A stretch of DNA of 64,000 bases from Streptosporangium brasiliense (GTDB lineage: Bacteria; Actinomycetota; Actinomycetes; Streptosporangiales; Streptosporangiaceae): assembly GCF_030811595.1 (NCBI RefSeq), contig NZ_JAUSRB010000001.1:124001-188000 (forward strand), given 5' to 3'. Numbering within the stretch: the first letter of the stretch is position 1; every line of letters starts with the position of its first letter. Under the pieces are notes generated by a model. The model was not told the origin of the DNA. It saw nothing but the letters and a program-made list of their open reading frames with translations, and did not search any database. The translations under genes and the position numbers were made by a program. This document shows, piece after piece, positions 17,439-25,906 of the stretch.

Positions 17439-18272
17439 GTGGGGGACGCACTCGATCGACTTCTGGAGGGCCGGCGGCTGTCGCCTGTGCAGCGGCGGAT
17501 CGCGCGCTACCTCGACGACCACCTGGCCGAGGCCATCTTCCTGTCCAGTGTGGAGCTGGCCGAGCGGGCCGGGGTGAGCCAGCCGTCGGTGACCAGGTTC
17601 GCCATGGTGCTCGGTTTCGCGGGATACCCCGAGCTCAGGCAGGCGCTGCGGCCCTTCGTCATGGGCGAGCGGAGCCCGTCGCGGGCCAACGACCTGCAGA
17701 CCGCGATCGACGTGGAGATCGAGAATCTGCGGAGGGTCCGAGAGGGGCTGAACGACCCGTCGTCCATCGCGGAGCTGGGCGCCGGTCTGGCCGGGTGCGA
17801 GCCGCTGCCGGTGCTCGGACTGCGGGTGTCGAGCGGGCTGGCCACCACCTTCGCCTACTTCGCCCGCCGGATCCACCCCGACGTCCGGCTGCTGACCCAC
17901 GGCGGCTCCGAGCTGGCCGACGGCCTGCACGCCGCGCGGCGGGCGGGGGCGGGCTGGCTGGTCGCGGTGGTGCTGCCCCGCTATCCGGCCGAGGCCGTAC
18001 AGGCCCTCGCCGACGCCAGGGAGCTGGGCCTGCGGACGGCGGTGATCACCGACCGGCCGGACGTGCCGTTCGAGGCCGACGTGATCCTGGACGCCCCGGT
18101 CGGCGAGCGGCTGGTGTTCGACTCGCACGCGGCGCCGCTCGCCCTGGCCATGGTGCTGGTGGAGGCCATGGCGGACGCGGCGCCGCTGCGGACGCAGGCC
18201 CGGCTGGAGGAGTACGAACGGATGACCGACCAGGCCGGGGTCTTCGTCGACCGGCCGGCCACACCGCGCTGA
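17439..18272 (+). CDS. RpiR-family transcriptional regulator (HTH plus SIS domain)
   Basis: 277 residues. The N-terminal HTH_6 domain has LSPVQRRIARYL and ELAERAGVSQPSVTRFAMVLGFAGYPELRQAL. The C-terminal half is a SIS sugar-isomerase-type ligand domain (LGLRVSSGLATTFAYFARRI, then LVAVVLPRYPAEAVQ). GTG at 17439 directly follows a perfect GGAGGTGA; upstream in-frame codons are repeat-derived and rejected. Located after hutU in the same direction, it is the likely regulator of histidine use. In many actinomycetes an RpiR-type gene accompanies hut genes. The ligand, possibly urocanate, is inference. Confidence 0.88.
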   Translation: MGDALDRLLEGRRLSPVQRRIARYLDDHLAEAIFLSSVELAERAGVSQPSVTRFAMVLGFAGYPELRQALRPFVMGERSPSRANDLQTAIDVEIENLRRVREGLNDPSSIAELGAGLAGCEPLPVLGLRVSSGLATTFAYFARRIHPDVRLLTHGGSELADGLHAARRAGAGWLVAVVLPRYPAEAVQALADARELGLRTAVITDRPDVPFEADVILDAPVGERLVFDSHAAPLALAMVLVEAMADAAPLRTQARLEEYERMTDQAGVFVDRPATPR

Positions 18273-18292
18273 ACGGCCGACCACCCGCCGGC

Positions 18293-18326
18293 CGCGTACC
18301 TGACCTCACCGCGTACCTGACCTCAC
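18293..18326. repeat. 17-bp tandem duplication
   Basis: CGCGTACCTGACCTCAC occurs twice with no gap (18293-18309 and 18310-18326) in the 66-bp space between the convergent RpiR and ABC-2 permease genes. No terminator hairpin is evident there. Confidence 0.8.
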
Positions 18327-18338
18327 AGGGCGGTACGG

Positions 18339-19088
18339 CTAGCCGGCGAGCTTGCGCAGCGAGCGGACCGACCAGGTCAGGGCGAGCGCGCCGAGCACGA
18401 GGAAGACGCCGAAGGCCACCGGGACCGTGCCGTCGGACAGGTCGCCGGCGAACAGGGAACGGCCCGCCTCGACCGAGTAGTAGAGCGGGTTGAACCTGGC
18501 GGCCGTCTGCAGCCACTCCGGCCCGAGCGAGACCGGCAGCATCATTCCGGCGAGCAGGGTCAGCGGCAGCGCGAAGAACTGGACGAGCTGCGACATGCCG
18601 TTCTCGTCGCGGATCGCCAGCGCCAGGCCGTAGGAGAGGCTGGCGGCGAACAGGCCGGTCGCGGCCATGAGCAGCAGCATCAGGCCCAGGGCCGGCAGCG
18701 GCAGCCGCAGGCCCATCAGCACGGCCACCCCCATCACCAGGAGCGCCTGCAGGACGAGGACGAGCATGTCCTTCATCACGCGGCCGAGGATGATCGCCGG
18801 ACGCCAGGCCTGGCTGACCGCGAGCCGCTCCAGCACCCCGTTGCGGGTCTCATTGATCATGCTGAAGCCGGTGAACAGCGAGCCGAACAGGGCGATCATC
18901 ATCATCGCGCCGGGCGTGAAGACCCTCAGCGCGTCGACCAGCGTCCCGCCCGGGACCATCCCGGTCAGCAACGGGGCGAACAGCAGCAGATAGAGCACGG
19001 GTTGCAGGATGCCGAACAGCGGCCAGACCGGGTTGCGGCGGACGTTGCCGAGCTCGTAGCCGAAGAACAGCATGGTGTGTCGGAACAT
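18339..19088 (-). CDS. ABC-2 type exporter permease (DrrB-like)
   Basis: 249 residues with six predicted membrane helices and the ABC-2 hallmark INETRNGVLERLAVS in the coupling loop, where the ATPase docks. Together with the ATPase encoded 17 bp upstream it should form a DrrAB-type efflux pump for a hydrophobic compound. ATG at 19088. The two pump genes and the PadR gene are on the same strand and probably form one regulon. The substrate is not deducible. Confidence 0.9.
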   Translation of the reverse strand: MFRHTMLFFGYELGNVRRNPVWPLFGILQPVLYLLLFAPLLTGMVPGGTLVDALRVFTPGAMMMIALFGSLFTGFSMINETRNGVLERLAVSQAWRPAIILGRVMKDMLVLVLQALLVMGVAVLMGLRLPLPALGLMLLLMAATGLFAASLSYGLALAIRDENGMSQLVQFFALPLTLLAGMMLPVSLGPEWLQTAARFNPLYYSVEAGRSLFAGDLSDGTVPVAFGVFLVLGALALTWSVRSLRKLAG

Positions 19089-19105
19089 GGGGGGTCCTAA
19101 CGGGG

Positions 19106-20065
19106 TCAGGCGGCGTCGCGGAGGGAGCGGCCGGTGTGCCGCAGGAAGACGTCGTCGAGCGTGGCCCGGTCGAGGGAGATCGACCGGATCGCCAGGCCGC
19201 CGGTCTCCAGGGCGCGGAGCAGGGCGGGCAGGTTGTGCTCGCCGTCGTCGAGGTAGGCGCGCAGGCAGTCGTCCTCCGGCCGGGTCTCCTTGATGTAGGG
19301 CTGGGCGTTCAGGAGCTCCCCGGCGGCGGCCAGGTTGTCGAGCCTGAGCGTGACGACGTCGCCCGCCACCTCCTGCTTGAGCCTGTCGGGGGTGCCCTCG
19401 GCGACGATCAGGCCGTGGTCGACGATGACCAGCCGGTCGCAGAGCGCGTCGGCCTCGTCCAGGTAGTGGGTGGTCAGCAGCACGCTGGTGCCCTGGTCGC
19501 GCAGGCTGCGGACCTCGTCCCAGAGGTTGGCGCGGTTCTGCGGGTCCAGGCCGGTGGTGGGCTCGTCCAGGAAGACCAGCGGCGGCCGGTTCACCAGACC
19601 GATGGCCAGCGCGAAGCGCCGCTTCTGCCCGCCGGACAGCGACCTCACCGGGCGGTCGGCGATCTCGGTGAGGCTGAAGGTCTCCAGCAGCTCGGCGGCG
19701 CGGGTGTGCGCCTGGCTCCGGGAGAGCCCGGACAGGCGCGCAGACAGCAGCAGGCTCTCCCGGCCGGGGGCGTTGTCGTCCACGCCCCCGGCCTGGCTGA
19801 CGTAGCCGATCCGCTCCCTGACCTTCGCGGCCTCCCTCACCACGTCGTGCCCGGCCACCCGGGCGGTGCCGGCGGTGGGGGCGGTGAAGGTGGCCAGCAT
19901 CCGGACGGTGGTGGTCTTGCCCGCGCCGTTCGGGCCGAGGACGGCGAAGATCTCGCCCTCGCCGACGCTCAGGTCGATGCCCCGGACGGCCTCGACCTCC
20001 TCTGTCCTGCCTCGTCCGCGTCTGGCGGTGAAGGTCTTGCACAGGCCGTGCGCTTCGATGATCAT
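19106..20065 (-). CDS. ABC exporter ATP-binding protein (DrrA-like)
   Basis: 319 residues. Walker A is LGPNGAGKTTT, signature LSGGQKRRFALA, Walker B PLVFLDEPTTGLD, and H-loop LLTTHYLDEADALCDR. The C-terminal extension (about residues 225-319) has the DrrA-type regulatory region ending ATLDDVFLRHTG, the motif seen in antibiotic-resistance ATPases. It is paired with the ABC-2 permease downstream. The 197-bp gap to the PadR gene holds GC-rich short repeats (CCCCGGCAGGGGTGAGGA, twice near 20115-20160). Confidence 0.93.
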   Translation of the reverse strand: MIIEAHGLCKTFTARRGRGRTEEVEAVRGIDLSVGEGEIFAVLGPNGAGKTTTVRMLATFTAPTAGTARVAGHDVVREAAKVRERIGYVSQAGGVDDNAPGRESLLLSARLSGLSRSQAHTRAAELLETFSLTEIADRPVRSLSGGQKRRFALAIGLVNRPPLVFLDEPTTGLDPQNRANLWDEVRSLRDQGTSVLLTTHYLDEADALCDRLVIVDHGLIVAEGTPDRLKQEVAGDVVTLRLDNLAAAGELLNAQPYIKETRPEDDCLRAYLDDGEHNLPALLRALETGGLAIRSISLDRATLDDVFLRHTGRSLRDAA

Positions 20066-20262
20066 CTTTCTCCGTTCCGGAGCGGGGGGTGGGGCCGGAG
20101 AGCCGCGCTCCCCGGCAGGGGTGAGGAAGGAGCGGTGGTCCCCGGCAGGGGTGAGGAGGGAGCGGTGGCCTCCGGCGGGGCAAGGAAGAGGATGGACCCT
20201 CTGGCCGGGGGAGGCTCAACCGGTTTTCCGGGGCCCGGCGGCTCTCCGGGGGCGGGCGCCCC

Positions 20263-20793
20263 TCAGGGGAGCTCGCCGTTCTTGACCTTCTCGGCGGCTC
20301 CGTCGACCCAGGCCAGCTGGGCCTTGAGCTGGAGGATGTTGAGCCGCAGGCATTCGTCGATGTGCCGGGGGGCGCCGTAGGCCTGCTTGCCGCCGATGGC
20401 GCGCTCGGTCATCCCGATGGCGAACTGGAGCTGGGCGGCCCTGGCCTCCATCGCCGAGGCCAGCTCGGCGGGCGAGAGCCGGTCCATGAAGGTGATCGCC
20501 ACCTGGAACGGGTCCACGATCGGCTTGATCTCCCACCAGTGGCTGAGCAGGTGACGCCCGAACTCGGCCCGGCCGACGTCGGTGATCGCGTAGAGGGTCT
20601 TGCCACCTTTGCCTTCCTCCATCCGATCCAGCAGGCCCTCGTCGGCCATCTTGCCCAGCCCGTGGTAGATCGAGCCGTAGGCCACGTTGGCCCAGTGCTG
20701 GGTGCCCATGAGTTCGAGGCGGCGCCGTACCTCGTAGCCGTGGAGCGGGCCGTCGAGCAGCACGCCGAGAAGTAGAACACGGGTGGAAGACAT
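20263..20793 (-). CDS. PadR-family transcriptional regulator
   Basis: 176 residues. The winged helix opens TRVLLLGVLLDGPLHGYEVRRRLE and contains YGSIYHGLGKMADEGLL, the PadR signature. The C-terminal region is a helical dimerisation arm (AMEARAAQLQFAIGMTERAI). ATG at 20793 is used: a -35 TTGACA (20829-20824) and a -10 TAAAAA (20806-20801) would start the transcript at about 20794, so the message is probably leaderless. It likely represses itself and the DrrAB-like pump, and is relieved by the exported compound (inference). Confidence 0.92.
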   Translation of the reverse strand: MSSTRVLLLGVLLDGPLHGYEVRRRLELMGTQHWANVAYGSIYHGLGKMADEGLLDRMEEGKGGKTLYAITDVGRAEFGRHLLSHWWEIKPIVDPFQVAITFMDRLSPAELASAMEARAAQLQFAIGMTERAIGGKQAYGAPRHIDECLRLNILQLKAQLAWVDGAAEKVKNGELP

Positions 20794-20796
20794 ATC

Positions 20797-20816
20797 CAAA
20801 TTTTTATTAAAATTTG
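20797..20816. promoter_or_regulatory. PadR operator in a divergent leaderless promoter
   Basis: CAAATTTT-TATT-AAAATTTG is a perfect 8-4-8 inverted repeat, extremely AT-rich for this genome. It covers the minus-strand -10 and spacer for padR and abuts a plus-strand TATACA -10 at 20817-20822 for the small divergent gene starting at 20832. Both start points would fall within a few bases of the start codons. Confidence 0.8.
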
Positions 20817-20831
20817 TATACAGTGTCAACC

Positions 20832-21158
20832 ATGCGAGAGATCAGGCGTGACGACGACGGCGCCCTGCTGGGCTTCCTGCGGCCGGTGGACGGCGGATGG
20901 GAGCCGCTGACCGTGTTCGGCTACCCGCTGGGAGGGGCGCGCCCTGAGGGGGAGGCCGCCGAGGAGGTCCACCGGTCGGGGCTGGAGGTGCTGATGCGGC
21001 CGTGGGAGTTCCTGGAGGACGGCGAGTGGTACCGGTGCGTGATCCTGGAGGCCGCCGCCGGCGAGATCAGGATCCGCCCGAACGACCATCGCTACCCCCA
21101 CGACGTCTACGCCCTGACGCTGGAGCGCCCCGGACCCGCCACGTTCCGCCCTCGGTAG
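20832..21158 (+). CDS. Small conserved hypothetical protein
   Basis: 108 residues, acidic, with no membrane segment. Strand-rich sequence such as GALLGFLRPVDGGWEPLTVFGYPLG and WYRCVILEAAAGEIRIRP suggests a small beta-barrel fold, but no family was recognised. ATG at 20832, probably translated from a leaderless transcript divergent from padR. It ends 29 bp before the next SDR gene, so the two may be cotranscribed. Confidence 0.7.
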   Translation: MREIRRDDDGALLGFLRPVDGGWEPLTVFGYPLGGARPEGEAAEEVHRSGLEVLMRPWEFLEDGEWYRCVILEAAAGEIRIRPNDHRYPHDVYALTLERPGPATFRPR

Positions 21159-21187
21159 CCGGGAGTGACCGGAGTAAGGTGACCTGC

Positions 21188-21874
21188 ATGTCTGCACGAC
21201 CGACCGCGCTGGTCACCGGAGCCTCCCGAGGGGTCGGGGCCGCCGTCGCGCATGCCCTGGCTCCCACCCACGACCTGCTGCTCGGCGGCCGCGACGTCGA
21301 CGCGCTGGCCAAGGTCTGCGCGGGCCTGCCGCACGCGCGGCCCTGGCCGGTGGAGCTCACCGCCGTCACCGAGGCCGACGTCGCCGGGATCGACCGGCTC
21401 GACGTCCTCGTGCACAGTGCCGGGGTGGTGACGCTGGGGCGGATCGCCGAGACCCCCGCCGAGGTCTGGCGGCGGACGATGGAGATCAACGTGGTCGCGG
21501 TGGCCGAGCTGACCCGGCTGCTGCTGCCCGCGCTGCGCGCGGCCGGCGGCCACGTGGTGGCGGTCAACTCGGGGGCGGGACAGCGGGCCAACCCCAACTG
21601 GGGGTCCTACGCGGCCAGCAAGTTCGCGCTGCGGGCCTTCGCCGACGCGCTCCGGCTGGAGGAGCCCGGCCTCAGGGTGACCACGGTCTACCCCGGGCGG
21701 ATCGACACCGACATGCAGCGCGGCGTGCGGGCCCAGGAGAACGGGACCTACGAGCCGGAGAAATACCTGGCCCCCGAGTCGGTGGCCCGGGCGGTGGCGG
21801 CGGCCGTGACGGCCTCTCCCGACGCCCACGTCACCGAGATCACCGTCCGCCCGACGGCCGGGCCCGCGAGCTGA
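21188..21874 (+). CDS. Short-chain dehydrogenase/reductase
   Basis: 228-residue classical SDR. The cofactor loop TGASRGVG is near the N-terminus, HSAG takes the NNAG position, the catalytic tyrosine and lysine are in SYAASKFALRAFADAL, and YPGRIDTDM is the post-catalytic loop. GGRD after beta-2, with Arg preceding Asp, suggests NADP(H). The substrate is unknown. About 120 bp of GC-rich noncoding DNA follows before the second hut operon. Confidence 0.88.
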   Translation: MSARPTALVTGASRGVGAAVAHALAPTHDLLLGGRDVDALAKVCAGLPHARPWPVELTAVTEADVAGIDRLDVLVHSAGVVTLGRIAETPAEVWRRTMEINVVAVAELTRLLLPALRAAGGHVVAVNSGAGQRANPNWGSYAASKFALRAFADALRLEEPGLRVTTVYPGRIDTDMQRGVRAQENGTYEPEKYLAPESVARAVAAAVTASPDAHVTEITVRPTAGPAS

Positions 21875-21997
21875 GCACCGGGCCCGGGCGCCGGAGGGGC
21901 GCGGGGCCGCGCTCCGGAGCGGATCCCGGCCCTGAGGCGGGGCCGTGTCCCGGGGCGGGGCGGGGTCCGCGCGCCGAAGGGGGCGCGGGTTCGCCAA

Positions 21998-22013
21998 TGA
22001 ATGACCCCATTCA
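21998..22013. promoter_or_regulatory. Second hut-type operator, TGAAT-N6-ATTCA
   Basis: TGAAT-GACCCC-ATTCA at 21998-22013; the inner bases extend it to a perfect TGAATG-N4-CATTCA palindrome. It sits just upstream of the M20-hutF-hutI operon and matches the hutU site in half-site and spacing. Its position argues that translation starts downstream of it rather than at ATG 21997. Confidence 0.68.
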
Positions 22014-22026
22014 CAATAATGGAGGG

Positions 22027-23202
22027 GTGTTCGACGAGATGTGGGGTGCCATCGCGCACCTCGGACGTGACGGCCGGACCCGGGGCTACCTGCGCGACGC
22101 GTGGTCGCCCGCCGATCTGGAGCTCCGCCAGTGGTTCCGTCAGGAGGCCGCCGGAAGGGGCCTCGACCTGCGAGAAGACCGAAACGGCAACCTGTGGGCC
22201 TGGTGGGGTGACCCGTCGGGCAGACCGGGCGTCGTCACGGGCAGCCACCTCGACTCGGTGCGGCAGGGCGGCGCCTTCGACGGCCCCCTCGGCGTCGTGT
22301 CCGCCTTCGCCGCCCTCGACGCCCTGCGGGCCAGGGGGTTCGAGCCCGCCCGCCCGCTGGGGGTGGCCTGTTTCACCGACGAGGAGGGCGCCAGGTTCGG
22401 CGTCCCCTGCATGGGCTCCCGGCTGCTCACCGGCGCGCTCGACCCCGACCGGGCCCGCGGCCTGACCGACGACGGGGGCGACTCGATGGCCGAGGTGCTG
22501 CGCCGGGCCGGACGCGACCCCGGCGAGCTGGGCCGCGACGACGAGACCCTCGGGCACGTCGGCGTCTTCGTGGAGCTCCACGTCGAGCAGGGCCAGGCGC
22601 TGGTCCACCAGGACGCCCCGGTCGGCGTGGCCGCCGCCATCTGGCCGCACGGCCGCTGGCGGTTCGACTTCCGCGGTCAGGCCAACCACGCCGGCACCAC
22701 CCGGCTGGAAGACCGCGACGACCCGATGCTGCCCTTCGCCCGGACCGTGCTGCGCGCCCGCGAAGCCGCCGAGCGGGGCGGTGTGGTGGCCACCTTCGGC
22801 AAGCTCCGGGTGTCGCCCAACAACGCCAACGCCGTCCCCGGGCTGGTCAGCGCCTGGCTGGACGCCCGGGGCGGCGACGAAGCCGCGGTCCGGGCGCTGG
22901 TCGCCGAGCTGAGCGAGTTCTCCGGGGCCGAGGTCAGCGCCGAATCGTGGACCCCCGTCGTCGACTTCGACGTGGTCCTGAGGGAGCGGATCGCCGCCGT
23001 CCTGGGGGATGTGCCCGTCCTGCCGACCGGGGCCGGTCACGACGCCGGGATCCTGGCGTCCGCGGGCGTGCCCAGCGCGATGGTGTTCGTACGCAATCCA
23101 ACGGGAATCTCACACTCCCCTGAGGAACACGCCGAGATGTCTGACTGCCACGCGGGGGTCGCCGCCCTCGCCACCGCCCTGGAGGAGCTGTGCCGGAGCT
23201 GA
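22027..23202 (+). CDS. M20-family amidohydrolase (allantoate amidohydrolase/N-carbamoylase type)
   Basis: About 391 residues. Di-metal ligands lie in HLDSVRQGGAFDGPLGV, TDEEGARFGVPCMGSR and the late GAGHDAGILASAG; the dimer-domain substrate motif is GQANHAGTTRLEDRDDPM. These match the hydantoinase/carbamoylase subfamily, which cleaves N-carbamoyl or similar N-acyl amino acids. It is first in an operon with hutF and hutI, overlapping hutF by 13 bp. HutF makes N-formylglutamate and no hutG is present, so this enzyme may be the N-formylglutamate amidohydrolase (inference). The start is uncertain: GTG 22027 gives the family-like VFDEMW; ATG 22039 and ATG 21997 are alternatives. Confidence 0.85.
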   Translation: MFDEMWGAIAHLGRDGRTRGYLRDAWSPADLELRQWFRQEAAGRGLDLREDRNGNLWAWWGDPSGRPGVVTGSHLDSVRQGGAFDGPLGVVSAFAALDALRARGFEPARPLGVACFTDEEGARFGVPCMGSRLLTGALDPDRARGLTDDGGDSMAEVLRRAGRDPGELGRDDETLGHVGVFVELHVEQGQALVHQDAPVGVAAAIWPHGRWRFDFRGQANHAGTTRLEDRDDPMLPFARTVLRAREAAERGGVVATFGKLRVSPNNANAVPGLVSAWLDARGGDEAAVRALVAELSEFSGAEVSAESWTPVVDFDVVLRERIAAVLGDVPVLPTGAGHDAGILASAGVPSAMVFVRNPTGISHSPEEHAEMSDCHAGVAALATALEELCRS

Positions 23203-24548
23203 ACTACTGGTGCGAGCTGGCCTGGCTGCCGCCCGGCGAGGTCGTCGCGGGGGTGCTTGTCCGGATCTCGGGCTCCCGCATCGAGGAGATCACACCGGGC
23301 ATGGCCGACCCTCCCGCGGGGGCCGTCCGGCTCGACGGGCTGACCGTCCCCGGGCTGGCCAACGCGCACTCCCACGCCTTCCACCGGGCCCTGCGCGGGG
23401 TGACGCAGCGGGAGAAGGGCAGCTTCTGGACCTGGCGTGAGCAGATGTACGGCGTGGCCGCGACGCTGGACCCCGACTCCTACCTCAGACTGGCCAGGGC
23501 CACCTTCGCCGAGATGGCGCTGGCCGGGATCACCGGTGTCGGGGAGTTCCACTACCTGCACCACGGCCCGGGGGGCAGGCCGTACGACGATCCGAACGTC
23601 ATGGGGCACGCGCTCGTCCAGGCCGCGCGGGAGGCCGGGCTGCGCATCGCGCTGCTGGACACCTGCTATCTGAGCGGCGGCTTCGGCACCCCGCTGACCG
23701 GCACCCAGCTCCGCTTCGGCGACGGCGACGCCGACAACTGGGCCGTGCGGGTCGAGGCCCTCGCCGGTGCCTACCGGGGCGCGGAGGACGTGGAGGTCGG
23801 CGTGGCCGTCCACTCGGTCCGCGCGGTCCCCGCCGAGCAGATGCCGACGGTGAGCAGGTTCTCCCACCACCACGCGCTCCCGATGCACGTCCACGTCTCC
23901 GAGCAGCGCGCCGAGAACGCCGCCTGTGTGGAGATGTACGCCGCCAGCCCGGTCCAGGTGCTGACCGAGCACGGCGTGCTCGGCCCCCGCTCCACCGCCG
24001 TGCACGCCACCCACGTGTCCGATGTGGACATCGCGCTGCTCGGCCAGTCGGGCACCCACGTCTGCATGTGCCCGACGACCGAGCGCGACCTGGCCGACGG
24101 CATCGGCCCGGCCAGGCTGATGTTCGAGGCGGGCTCGCCGATCACACTCGGCTCCGACAGCCACGCGGTCATCGACCTGTTCGAGGAGGCCCGTGCGGTC
24201 GAGCTGGACGAGCGGCTGGCCAGCGAGCAGCGCGGTCACTGGACGGCCGCCGAGCTGCTCCAGGCCGCCACCGCCGCCGGACACGCCTCGCTGGGCTTCC
24301 CCGACGCGGGCACGCTCGTGCCGGGCGCGTGGGCCGACCTGGTGTCGGTGCGCCTCGACTCGGTCCGTACGGCGGGCGCCTCGCACAACGGCGCCTCGGA
24401 GACGGTGGTCTTCGCCGCGACGGCCGCCGACGTGCACTCGGTGATCTCGGGCGGCCGCCAGGTGGTCGTCGAGGGCCGGCACGTCCTCGGCGACGTGGGC
24501 GCGCTGCTCGGCGCGGCGGTCGCCGAGGCGCGGGGGGAGAGCGCATGA
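23190..24548 (+). CDS. hutF: Formimidoylglutamate deiminase
   Basis: Amidohydrolase superfamily, 452 residues. It hydrolyses N-formimidoyl-L-glutamate to N-formyl-L-glutamate and ammonia, the deiminase branch of histidine breakdown. Metal-site motifs are [20 protein letters not shown] (His ligand and Glu), HATHVSD and [16 protein letters not shown]; the substrate-lid [14 protein letters not shown] is characteristic of HutF. GTG at 23190 lies inside the previous gene, and the stop overlaps hutI by ATGA. The C-terminal [14 protein letters not shown] closes the beta-sandwich domain. Confidence 0.95.
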   Translation: MPELNYWCELAWLPPGEVVAGVLVRISGSRIEEITPGMADPPAGAVRLDGLTVPGLANAHSHAFHRALRGVTQREKGSFWTWREQMYGVAATLDPDSYLRLARATFAEMALAGITGVGEFHYLHHGPGGRPYDDPNVMGHALVQAAREAGLRIALLDTCYLSGGFGTPLTGTQLRFGDGDADNWAVRVEALAGAYRGAEDVEVGVAVHSVRAVPAEQMPTVSRFSHHHALPMHVHVSEQRAENAACVEMYAASPVQVLTEHGVLGPRSTAVHATHVSDVDIALLGQSGTHVCMCPTTERDLADGIGPARLMFEAGSPITLGSDSHAVIDLFEEARAVELDERLASEQRGHWTAAELLQAATAAGHASLGFPDAGTLVPGAWADLVSVRLDSVRTAGASHNGASETVVFAATAADVHSVISGGRQVVVEGRHVLGDVGALLGAAVAEARGESA

Positions 24549-25693
24549 GCGTCCTTTTTGACCGGATCGGCCTGCTCTACACCGGTGACCCGGCGCGGGA
24601 GGAGATCGAGGACGCCGCCATGGTGGTCGACGGCGGCACGGTGGTGTGGACCGGAGCCGCCGGCACGGACCCCGGCGCCGACGAGCGCGTGGACGTGGGC
24701 GGGCGCTGCGTGATCCCGGGCTTCGTCGACAGCCACGCCCACCTGGTCTTCGCCGGGGACCGCACGGCGGAGTTCACCGCCCGCATGTCGGGGGAGCGCT
24801 ACAGCGCCGGCGGCATCCGGACCACCGTCGCGGCCACCCGCGCGGCCGACGACGCCGCCCTCGCCGGGCGGACGGCCGCGCTGGTCGCCGAGATGCTCGC
24901 CCAGGGGACCACCACCGTCGAAATCAAGAGCGGCTACGGCCTCACGGTCGAGGACGAGCGCCGCTCCCTGGAGATCGCCCGCAGGTTCACCGGGGAGACC
25001 ACCTATCTGGGCGCGCACGTCGTGCCTCCGGACGCCTCCTCCGCCGACGACTACGTCCGCACGGTCACCGGGGAGATGCTGCGGGCCTGCGCGCCGTACG
25101 CCAGGTGGGTCGACGTGTTCTGCGAGCGCGGCGCGTTCGACGCCGACCAGAGCAGGGAGATCCTGCTCGCCGGGGTCAAGGCCGGGCTGCTGCCCCGGGT
25201 CCACGCCAACCAGCTCGGGGAGGGCCCCGGCGCGCGGATCGCCGCGGAGGTGGGTGCCGCCTCGGCCGACCACTGCACCCACCTGACCGACGAGGACGTC
25301 TCGGCGCTGTCCTCGGCCGGGGTGGTGGCCACCCTGCTGCCCGGCGCGGAGTTCTCCACCCGCTCGCCCTACCCGGACGCGCGCCGCCTGCTGGCGGCCG
25401 GGGTGACCGTCGCGCTGGCCACCGACTGCAATCCCGGGTCCTCCTTCACCTCCTCCATGCCGTTCTGCGTGGCGCTGGCCGTCCGGGAGATGCGGATGAC
25501 GCCGCTGGAGGCGGTCCGGGCCGCCACGTACGGCGGAGCCAGGGCGCTGCGCCGCGACGACGTCGGCACGCTGCGGGTGGGGGCCCGCGGTGATCTGGTG
25601 ATCCTGGACGCCCCGTCCTACGTCCATCTGGCCTACCGCCCGGGGGTACCACTGGTGGCGCAGGTCTGGAAGGAGGGACGCCGCCTGGTTTGA
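24545..25693 (+). CDS. hutI: Imidazolonepropionase
   Basis: Opens the ring of imidazolone-5-propionate to give N-formimidoylglutamate, the step between hutU and hutF. 382 residues. Metal site [12 protein letters not shown], substrate-loop [16 protein letters not shown], catalytic IKSGYGL, then [14 protein letters not shown] and the metal aspartate in [12 protein letters not shown] at 24545 overlaps the hutF stop. This is the last gene of the M20-hutF-hutI operon. Confidence 0.96.
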   Translation: MSVLFDRIGLLYTGDPAREEIEDAAMVVDGGTVVWTGAAGTDPGADERVDVGGRCVIPGFVDSHAHLVFAGDRTAEFTARMSGERYSAGGIRTTVAATRAADDAALAGRTAALVAEMLAQGTTTVEIKSGYGLTVEDERRSLEIARRFTGETTYLGAHVVPPDASSADDYVRTVTGEMLRACAPYARWVDVFCERGAFDADQSREILLAGVKAGLLPRVHANQLGEGPGARIAAEVGAASADHCTHLTDEDVSALSSAGVVATLLPGAEFSTRSPYPDARRLLAAGVTVALATDCNPGSSFTSSMPFCVALAVREMRMTPLEAVRAATYGGARALRRDDVGTLRVGARGDLVILDAPSYVHLAYRPGVPLVAQVWKEGRRLV

Positions 25694-25744
25694 AGCCGGT
25701 CCGCGAGGGCAGCCGCAATGCCTGTGACGTCACGTTCGAAGACA

Positions 25745-25760
25745 TCCTCCTTAAGGAGGA
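25745..25760. terminator. Perfect 16-bp palindrome after hutI
   Basis: TCCTCCTTAAGGAGGA is a perfect palindrome containing an anti-Shine-Dalgarno/Shine-Dalgarno pair. No U-tract follows directly, though ACTTTTTTAG lies 36 bp on. It could act in termination of the hut operon or be a protein site before the sigma-factor gene. The rest of the 213-bp gap holds the unassigned sigma-gene promoter. Confidence 0.4.
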
Positions 25761-25906
25761 AATTCAAAACCGTTCTCCGGACGTACTTTTTTAGGGAATC
25801 TTTGCCCTGATCCGAGCGTTGATTAGGCAAGCGACATGTCTGCACGCGCGGGGCCTTGGGCGAGCGTGCGGGCATGCCATAAGCAGGCGGAGCGAGGTGC
25901 CATCGG

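Noticed and set aside
21997-22026. ATG 21997 as the start of the M20 amidohydrolase
   Set aside because: It has no ribosome site, and its first codons coincide with the TGAAT-N6-ATTCA operator. Family similarity begins near VFDEMW, though this start is not fully excluded.
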